A program made the position numbers and the translations under genes. This document shows, piece after piece, positions 25,914-32,014 of a stretch of DNA of 32,014 nucleotides. Under the pieces are notes generated by a model. The model worked only from the letters and a program-made list of their open reading frames with translations. It was not told the DNA's origin and searched no databases. The DNA lies in contig VAWL01000039.1 of NCBI GenBank assembly GCA_005883965.1, forward strand, positions 1 to 32,014, in the 5' to 3' direction. Numbering within the stretch: position 1 is the stretch's first letter; each line of letters begins with the position of its first letter. The DNA is from Actinomycetota bacterium (GTDB lineage: Bacteria; Actinomycetota; Thermoleophilia; Gaiellales; Gaiellaceae).

Positions 25914-27662
25914 TTAGGAGCTCGGGTCCTCCTCGACAACCACCTGAATTCCAAGCTCGTCGAGCTGCACCTGCTCGACCGGTGAGGGGGCGCCGCTCAT
26001 CGGGTCGAGGCCGGCCTGGTTCTTCGGGAAGGCGATCGTGTCGCGCAGGTTCGGCTCCTGCGCCAGCACCATCAGCATCCGATCGATGCCGAACGCGATC
26101 CCGCCGTGCGGCGGGGCGCCCATGCCGAGCGCCTCGAGCAGGAAGCCGAAGCGCTCGCGTTGCTGCTCCGGCGAGATCTGCAGGATGTCGAACACCTTCG
26201 ACTGCAGCTCGGACTCGTGGATCCTGAGTGAGCCACCGCCGAGCTCCTCGCCGTTGCCGACGAGGTCGTAGGCGACCGCGAGCGCCGCACCCGGGTCGCT
26301 GTCGAGCAGCGGCTCCGACTCGGGGGTGGGCCGCGTGAACGGATGGTGCACGGCCGTCCAGCGCTGCTCCTCCTCCGACCAGCCGAACATCGGGAAATCG
26401 GTCACCCAGAGGAAGCGCCACTCGCCACCGGGGATCAGCCCGAGCTCCTCGCCGAGGCGCGAGCGCAGCGCCCCCAGCACCCGCGCGACGATCTCCGGCC
26501 GGTCGGCTCCGAAGAGGACGGTCGTCGCCGGCTCGGCGCCGATCGCCTGCAGCTCCGGCTCGGAGAGGAACTTGAGGATCGGCGAGCGGGCCTCCCCCTC
26601 CTCGTCGAAGACCACGTAGGCGAGGCCCTTGGCGCCCCAGCTCTTCGCGATCTCCTCCAGGTCCTCGAGCTCCGCGCGTGAGAGCTGCTGCGGCACGGTC
26701 AGGCAGCGCACCGCATCGGCCCCGCCGAAGACGTTGAAGCCGGAGCCGCGTGTTGCCTCGGTCAGGTCGCGGATCTCGAGCTTGAAACGGAGATCGGGCT
26801 TGTCGGTGCCGTAGCGCAGCATCGAGTCGGCGTAGGAGAGGCGCGCGAACGGGATCTCCACTTCGAGCCCCAGGCACTCGCGCCACACCGCCTGGATCAT
26901 CCGCTCCATCAGCTCGAGGATGAACTCGACGTCGGGGAACGCCATCTCGACGTCGAGCTGGGTGAGCTCCTGGACACGGTCGGCGCGCAGGTCCTCGTCC
27001 CGGAAGCAGCGCGCGATCTGGAAGTAGCGCTCGAAGCCGGCGATGACCAGCAGCTGCTTGAGGATCTGCGGCGACTGCGGCAGCGCGAAAAAGCGTCCCG
27101 GCTGGAGGCGCGAGGGGACGATGAAGTCGCGCGCGCCCTCGGGGGTCGGCTTGAACAAAATCGGCGTCTCGATCTCGAGGAAGCCGGCCTCCTCCATGAT
27201 CCGCCGGATCGTCGAGACCATCCGCGCACGCAGGCGCAGGTTGCGCTGCAGCCGCGGCCGGCGGAGGTCGAGCCAGCGGTAGCGGAGACGCAGTGTCTCG
27301 TCGACGCCCTCCTCGTCGAGCTGGAACGGCAGCGGCGGGCAGCGCGAGAGGATCTCCAGCCGGTCGACCTGGAGCTCGACCTCGCCGGTCGGGAGCGCGG
27401 GGTTGACGTTCTCCTCCGCGCGGGCGACGACCTCGCCCTCGGCCCGGAGCACGAACTCATTGCGGATCTCGCGGGTCGCGGCCGCGGCTTCGGTGCTGCG
27501 CTCCGGGTTGATCACCAGCTGGCCGATCCCGCTCGAGTCGCGCAGGTCGATGAACACGAGGCCACCGTGGTCGCGTCGCCGCGAGACCCAGCCGGCCAGC
27601 GTGTGCCTCTCGCCGACGTGCTCCTTGCGCAGCTCGCCAGCGCCGACGTCGCGCCAGGTCAT
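25914..27662 (-). CDS. aspS: Aspartyl-tRNA synthetase
   Basis: GWVSRRRDHGGLVFIDLRDSSG, QSPQILKQLLVIAGFERYFQIARCFRDEDLRADRVQELTQLDVEM, GAPPHGGIAFGIDRMLM. Confidence 0.96.
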   Translation of the reverse strand: MTWRDVGAGELRKEHVGERHTLAGWVSRRRDHGGLVFIDLRDSSGIGQLVINPERSTEAAAATREIRNEFVLRAEGEVVARAEENVNPALPTGEVELQVDRLEILSRCPPLPFQLDEEGVDETLRLRYRWLDLRRPRLQRNLRLRARMVSTIRRIMEEAGFLEIETPILFKPTPEGARDFIVPSRLQPGRFFALPQSPQILKQLLVIAGFERYFQIARCFRDEDLRADRVQELTQLDVEMAFPDVEFILELMERMIQAVWRECLGLEVEIPFARLSYADSMLRYGTDKPDLRFKLEIRDLTEATRGSGFNVFGGADAVRCLTVPQQLSRAELEDLEEIAKSWGAKGLAYVVFDEEGEARSPILKFLSEPELQAIGAEPATTVLFGADRPEIVARVLGALRSRLGEELGLIPGGEWRFLWVTDFPMFGWSEEEQRWTAVHHPFTRPTPESEPLLDSDPGAALAVAYDLVGNGEELGGGSLRIHESELQSKVFDILQISPEQQRERFGFLLEALGMGAPPHGGIAFGIDRMLMVLAQEPNLRDTIAFPKNQAGLDPMSGAPSPVEQVQLDELGIQVVVEEDPSS

Positions 27663-28894
27663 CGCCTTAGCCTCTCGGCCAGCTCAGCGGTCGGGACCTC
27701 CTCGTCCTCCTCGCCTGAGCGGCGGATCTTGGAGCGCTCCGGGCCCCACTCGACCACGGCCTTCGCGCCGAGCCGGTTCGCGTGCGTGACCTGGCCCTTG
27801 AATGAGCGGCCGCCGTAGTCGACGTCGGCGCTCAGGCCGGCGCGGCGCAGCTCCGCCACGAGCGGCAGGGCGCTGGGCTTGTGGTCGCTCTCGAGCAGGA
27901 GCACGAAGACGTCCAAGCCGGGCTGCTCGGAAGTCGCCCCGGCAGCCTCCATCGAGAGCAGCAGGCGCTCGACGCCCGCGCCGAACCCCATCGCGGGGGT
28001 CGGCGGGCCGCCGATCTCCTCGATCAGCCCGTCGTACCGGCCGCCGCCGCAGATCGAATCCTGTGCGCCGATCGCCTCGTCCACGAACTCGAAGGCCGTG
28101 CGCGTGTAGTAGTCGAGGCCGCGCACCAGTGTCGGGACGAGGGTGTACTCGACCGCGTAGTTGTCGAGCAACGCCTTCACCTGCTCGAAGTGCTCACGGC
28201 ATTCGTCGCAGAGCGCGTCCCCGATCTTCGGTGCGTCGGCGAGAGCCTGCTGCACCTTCTCGCTCTTCACGTCGAACACCCGCAGGGGGCTGGTCGCGCG
28301 CTTCTGGCGCGCCTCGTCGTCGAGCAGGTCGTCATGTGCGTCGAGCCACTCGACCAATCGCTCGACGTACTGCGGGCGGCAGTTCTGGTCGCCGATCGAG
28401 TTCAGCTGGAGCTCGTAGTTCGTCACGCCCAGCCGCGCGAGCAGCTCGTCATAGAGCTGGATCACCTCCGCGTCGACTGCGGGGTCGGAAGTGCCGATCG
28501 CCTCGACGGAGATCTGGACGAACTCCCGGTAGCGGCCGCGTTGGGGAGACGCGTAGCGGTACATGTTCGCGATCGTGTAGAGCTTGACCGGCTGGCCCTC
28601 GCGATGGAGCCCGTGCTCGAGGTAGGCGCGGGCGATCGGAGCAGTGGCCTCGGGCCGCAGGGTCAGCGAGCGGCCGCCGCGGTCCTCGAACGTGTACATC
28701 TCCTTGTGCACGATGTCCGAGCCGGCGCCGGAGGTTCGCTGGAAGAGGGCGGTGTCTTCGAAGTCCGGCGTCAGGATCGGGCGGTAGCCGTAGAGCGAGC
28801 AGAGTCGCTCGACCTCGCCCGTCACCAGGCGCCAGAGCGGCTGCTCGGCGGGGAGGATGTCGTGGGTGCCTCGCGGCGCCTCGAAGGTCGTCAC
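27659..28894 (-). CDS. hisS: Histidyl-tRNA synthetase
   Basis: APRGTHDILPAEQPLWR, TLRPEATAPIARAYLEHGL, LVRGLDYYTRTAFEFV, PAMGFGAGVERLLL. Confidence 0.96.
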   Translation of the reverse strand: MTTFEAPRGTHDILPAEQPLWRLVTGEVERLCSLYGYRPILTPDFEDTALFQRTSGAGSDIVHKEMYTFEDRGGRSLTLRPEATAPIARAYLEHGLHREGQPVKLYTIANMYRYASPQRGRYREFVQISVEAIGTSDPAVDAEVIQLYDELLARLGVTNYELQLNSIGDQNCRPQYVERLVEWLDAHDDLLDDEARQKRATSPLRVFDVKSEKVQQALADAPKIGDALCDECREHFEQVKALLDNYAVEYTLVPTLVRGLDYYTRTAFEFVDEAIGAQDSICGGGRYDGLIEEIGGPPTPAMGFGAGVERLLLSMEAAGATSEQPGLDVFVLLLESDHKPSALPLVAELRRAGLSADVDYGGRSFKGQVTHANRLGAKAVVEWGPERSKIRRSGEEDEEVPTAELAERLRR

Positions 28895-29529
28895 GAGACG
28901 CGCAGGTCGGCCAGGAACGGGTTGCGGGCGAGCTCGGTGCCGAGTGTGGTCGGCGGGCCGTGGCCGGAGTAGACGACGGTCTCCGGTGGGAAGCGCTCGG
29001 TCAGGGCGCGGAGGGTCTCGATGAGCGTGTCCCAGTCGGCGCCGGGGAGGTCGACTCGTCCGACCGAGCCCGCGAAGAGGACGTCGCCCGAGAAGAGCGC
29101 CTCGTCGGCGTGGTATGCCAGGTGTCCCGGCGAGTGGCCGGGGACGCGGAGCGTCTCGAAGGTGATCCCAGCGAGCTCGAGCGTCTCGTCGCCTGCGAGC
29201 AGGACGTCGGGCTTGAAGGTGCGGGCAGGCACGCCGGCCGGGACGAGCTCCGGGAGGTTCTCGAGCATCGCCTGCTCGTCCTCGGCCATGTGCACCGGAG
29301 CGGCGGTGCCCTCGGCGAGCTCGGCGACTCCGAGCAGGTGGTCCCAGTGGCCGTGCGTGATCAGGATCGCACTGCAGCGGGCCCCGACCCCCGCCAGCTC
29401 CAGGCGGAGTTGCGCAGCGTCGCCGCTCGGGTCGACGACGACGGCCTCCTCGGCGCTGCGGCTCGCGCGGACGACGTAGCAGTTCGTCCCGATCGGGCCG
29501 AGCTCGTAGCGGTCGACGACGATGCTCAT
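28891..29529 (-). CDS. MBL-fold metallo-hydrolase (glyoxalase II-like)
   Basis: ILITHGHWDHLLGVAELAE, VPGHSPGHLAYH, FSGDVLFAGSVGRVDLPGAD, VYSGHGPPTTLGTE. Confidence 0.92.
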   Translation of the reverse strand: MSIVVDRYELGPIGTNCYVVRASRSAEEAVVVDPSGDAAQLRLELAGVGARCSAILITHGHWDHLLGVAELAEGTAAPVHMAEDEQAMLENLPELVPAGVPARTFKPDVLLAGDETLELAGITFETLRVPGHSPGHLAYHADEALFSGDVLFAGSVGRVDLPGADWDTLIETLRALTERFPPETVVYSGHGPPTTLGTELARNPFLADLRVS

Positions 29530-29645
29530 AGGGCGCTCACCGGAGGCTGAGTCTAACGACGGGCGGACCGGCGTCATCGCGGGCGATCACGGCGCCACGA
29601 GGCCGATCGACCCGGTGCCCGCGCGCGCGTCGGCGACGCGCTTCC

Positions 29646-29725
29646 GGCCGGTGGCCACCAACCTCCTCCCCACTGCGAGCCTAACGCCGAAACGCGCACG
29701 GGTGGGTGACTGGACGGTGCCGAAA
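29646..29725 (+). repeat. Copy B of approx. 80-bp bipartite element, upstream of cupin gene
   Basis: 33-bp core (29646-29678) identical to RC of 1198-1230; GTGCCGAAA at 29717-29725 with the same 38-nt spacing. Confidence 0.85.
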
Positions 29726-29787
29726 GTGTGCCGCTTTGTCCGGTTCGACCTCGCTTCGGCCGGGCCTCGCCGGGGTAGGATCGGCCC

Positions 29788-30141
29788 GTGCGCCGGTGGA
29801 ACCTGCAGGAGATCGAGACGCCGGGCGGCAGCCGCTCGCCCGTGGTGCTCGACTCGGACGATGCCGCGCGCGCGGTTCTGATCGGGCTCGATCCCGGACA
29901 GGAGCTCGGCGAGCACCAGGTCAAGGAGCACGCCTTCGTGCTCGTCGTGGACGGGAGCGTCCGGGTTGAGTCAGGCGGCGAGACGTTCGAGGCTCCGCCG
30001 GGGACCCTGTTCACCTTCGAGCCGGACGAGCGCCGCTCGGTCTCGAGCGACGACGGCGCGCGGCTGCTGCTCTTCTTCGCTCCCTGGCCCGGCGCCGGCC
30101 ACTACCGCGGGGGCGAGCAGCCTGCACAGACCTCCGCCTAG
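29788..30141 (+). CDS. Cupin domain protein
   Basis: LDPGQELGEHQVKEHAFVLVVDGSVRVESGGETFEAPPGTLFTFEPDERRSVSSDDGARLLLFFAPWPG; GTG start; only clear + strand gene. Confidence 0.85.
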   Translation: MRRWNLQEIETPGGSRSPVVLDSDDAARAVLIGLDPGQELGEHQVKEHAFVLVVDGSVRVESGGETFEAPPGTLFTFEPDERRSVSSDDGARLLLFFAPWPGAGHYRGGEQPAQTSA

Positions 30142-30569
30142 CTGCGGTTCGTGCGCTTCGGCGGCGGCCTTTGGCCCGTTCGCCGCAGGTAGGTGCGGTA
30201 CATCGTTCGGTCCATCAGGTACATGAACGGAACGAGGAAGGCCGTGTAGACCACGCCGAGCAGCAGACTCGTCGCGAGGTGCTGCTTGTGGTTCAGGAGG
30301 ATGAAGGCAACGAAGAGCACGGGCGCGAAGATGGCCGACCGGCGGAGGACGCGCCCCCAGGACGGCGGGTCGACCTTCCTGACCGACCGGTCCGACTGGC
30401 GCTTCGGAGACTTCTTCGCTTCGCTCTTGCCGTTCCTCCGCGCGTCCGCCCGGCGCGGCCGCTCGGGCTCGTCAACCGCGACTTCCTGGCCCTCGTCGTC
30501 GACGTAGACGAACTCGTACTCGTGCCGGTGTGCCTTTTGCCGGCGGCGGCGCTGTTTTCGCGAGGGCAT
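30138..30569 (-). CDS. Small membrane protein of unknown function
   Basis: MPSRKQRRRRQKAHRHEYEFVYVDDEGQEV... basic/acidic N-terminus then two TM segments (SAIFAPVLFVAFILL; LLLGVVYTAFLVPFMYLM). Confidence 0.7.
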   Translation of the reverse strand: MPSRKQRRRRQKAHRHEYEFVYVDDEGQEVAVDEPERPRRADARRNGKSEAKKSPKRQSDRSVRKVDPPSWGRVLRRSAIFAPVLFVAFILLNHKQHLATSLLLGVVYTAFLVPFMYLMDRTMYRTYLRRTGQRPPPKRTNRS

Positions 30570-30589
30570 GCCGTCAAGCGTATCGCCGG

Positions 30590-31837
30590 TCAGTGGCGCC
30601 GGAGCGGCGCTCCCTTTCGAACCACGGTCGCGACCAGATCGCCGCCGAGATGGTAGGCGAGATGCCGCCAGTCGGGCGCGTCCAGGAGGACGAGATCGGC
30701 CTGGTATCCCGGCGCCAGGCGGCCCACCCGCTCGGCGCGATCGACGACGTGCGCCGCGTTCACGGTGCAGGCGCCGAGCGCTTCTTCCGGAGACATCCGC
30801 AGCTGCGTGCACGCGAGCGAACAGACCAGCGGCAGGCTCTCGCAGAATGCGCTGCCTGGATTGAAGTCGGTCGCGAGGGCGACAGCCGCCCCCGCGTCCA
30901 CGAGGCTTCTCGCCGGCGGCATGCGGCGGCCGAGGAAGAGCGCGCTCGCCGGCAGGAGGACCGAGACGACGCCGCTCGCGGCGAGCGCTGCGACCCCTTC
31001 GGCACCGGTTGCCTCGAGGTGGTCGATCGACCGCGCGCCGAGCTCGATCGCGAGCGGGACGGCGCCGAGCTCGGTGAACTGGTCGCCGTGGATTCGGAGC
31101 GCGAGGCCCGCGTCGCGGCAGGCCTCGAGATAGCGACGCGCCTGCGCCACGTCGAAAGCGCCGCGTTCGACGAAGACGTCCGCCGCTTCGGCCAAGCCCG
31201 CGGCCTCAGGGAGGACCTCGGCGAGCGCGAAGTCGAGGTATGCGTCGGCGTCGTCAAACTCCGGCGGGACGGCGTGTGCTCCGAGCCAGGTTGGAATCCC
31301 CTCTGCCGCGGCGATCGCGCGCAGGGAGGCGAGCTCGGTCTCGCGGTCGAGGCCGTACCCGGACTTGGCCTCGAAGGTCGTCGTGCCGGCGCGCTGCATC
31401 CAGCCACGGTGTTTGAGGACCTGGTCGCACAGCCCTCGTGGTCCCGCGGCCCGGGTGGCCGCGACAGTCGAGAGGATGCCGCCGCCGGCCGCATGCAGCT
31501 CCTCGTAGCTCGCGCCGGACGCGCGCAGCGCGAACTCTCCGACTCGGTCGCCGGCGAAGCACGCGTGCGCGTGGCAGTCCACGAGCCCGGGGATCGCACT
31601 CAGGCCTCGCCCGTCGAGCTCGAGGACGTCGCCCGGGAGTGCCCCGAGGTCGGCCATGCGGCCGGTCGCAACGATCATGCCGCCCTCGGCGAGCACGAAC
31701 GCGTTCTCGACGAGCTCGACCTCGCGGAGCTCGCTCCCGCGCAGGGGCGCTGCGCTGCCTCGATGGGTGACGAGCTGCGCGAGATCGCGGACGAGCAGGC
31801 GCTCGGCGGACGGCTCGCCTGGCTCGGCGGTCGTCAC
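30590..31837 (-). CDS. hutI: Imidazolonepropionase
   Basis: [98 protein letters not shown]. Confidence 0.95.
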   Translation of the reverse strand: MTTAEPGEPSAERLLVRDLAQLVTHRGSAAPLRGSELREVELVENAFVLAEGGMIVATGRMADLGALPGDVLELDGRGLSAIPGLVDCHAHACFAGDRVGEFALRASGASYEELHAAGGGILSTVAATRAAGPRGLCDQVLKHRGWMQRAGTTTFEAKSGYGLDRETELASLRAIAAAEGIPTWLGAHAVPPEFDDADAYLDFALAEVLPEAAGLAEAADVFVERGAFDVAQARRYLEACRDAGLALRIHGDQFTELGAVPLAIELGARSIDHLEATGAEGVAALAASGVVSVLLPASALFLGRRMPPARSLVDAGAAVALATDFNPGSAFCESLPLVCSLACTQLRMSPEEALGACTVNAAHVVDRAERVGRLAPGYQADLVLLDAPDWRHLAYHLGGDLVATVVRKGAPLRRH

Positions 31838-32014
31838 CTGGCGCTGGGAGCCATCGGTGGCTCGAGCCCGTGTCGCGCCGCTGCTTCGACCGCCTCTGGA
31901 TAGCCGGCGTCCAGGTGCCGTAGGACACCCGTGCCGGGATCGGTTGTCAGCACCCGCTCAAGACGCTCGGCGCTCTCGGAGCTGCCGTCCGCGACGACCA
32001 CCATCCCGGCGTGG
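31834..32014 (-). CDS. hutU: Urocanate hydratase, C-terminal end (starts beyond window)
   Basis: Manual translation: [63 protein letters not shown] overlap with hutI. Confidence 0.88.
   Translation of the reverse strand, partial: HAGMVVVADGSSESAERLERVLTTDPGTGVLRHLDAGYPEAVEAAARHGLEPPMAPSAR

Noticed and set aside
1-32014. CRISPR arrays, phage, transposon or defense genes
   Set aside because: No regularly spaced repeats and no integrase/transposase/Cas/restriction-like proteins seen in the ORF track.

Overview
High-GC bacterial housekeeping and core-biosynthesis locus. Gene content and order resemble Actinobacteria of the Thermoleophilia/Gaiella type, but taxonomy is an inference only. Nearly all genes lie on the minus strand in tightly coupled runs with 4-nt ATGA/GTGA overlaps. 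In minus-strand transcription order: hutU(partial)-hutI, a small membrane protein, [divergent + strand cupin], MBL hydrolase, hisS, aspS, a DivIVA-like/coiled-coil + two Glu/Pro-rich membrane paralogs + RlpA-like cassette, a structured intergenic RNA candidate (6S-like), mnmA with an unusual N-terminal domain, anti-sigma/sigma pair, alaS, ruvX, mltG, aroE, aroC, aroK-aroB fusion, BAAT-like lipoprotein, aroQ, pepQ, efp, an OadA/PycB-like + BCCP fusion, accC, asp23, nusB, xseB, ispA, tlyA, nadK, recN, steA, SRPBCC protein, mctB/steB-like (partial). Main points: (1) a 601-aa fusion of a carboxyltransferase-like domain, with apparently destroyed metal/carboxylysine site, to a complete biotin carboxyl carrier protein; (2) three conserved genes (nadK, nusB, pepQ) each lack an internal block of roughly 40-55 codons with a frame change, a pattern suggesting assembly deletions or real decay; (3) an approx. 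80-bp bipartite repeat upstream of two unrelated genes 28 kb apart; (4) a 6S-like ncRNA candidate; (5) two apparent CTG starts in CTGA stop/start overlaps; (6) a strong G-quadruplex motif inside a hairpin upstream of recN. No CRISPR, phage, transposase or rRNA/tRNA gene was seen.
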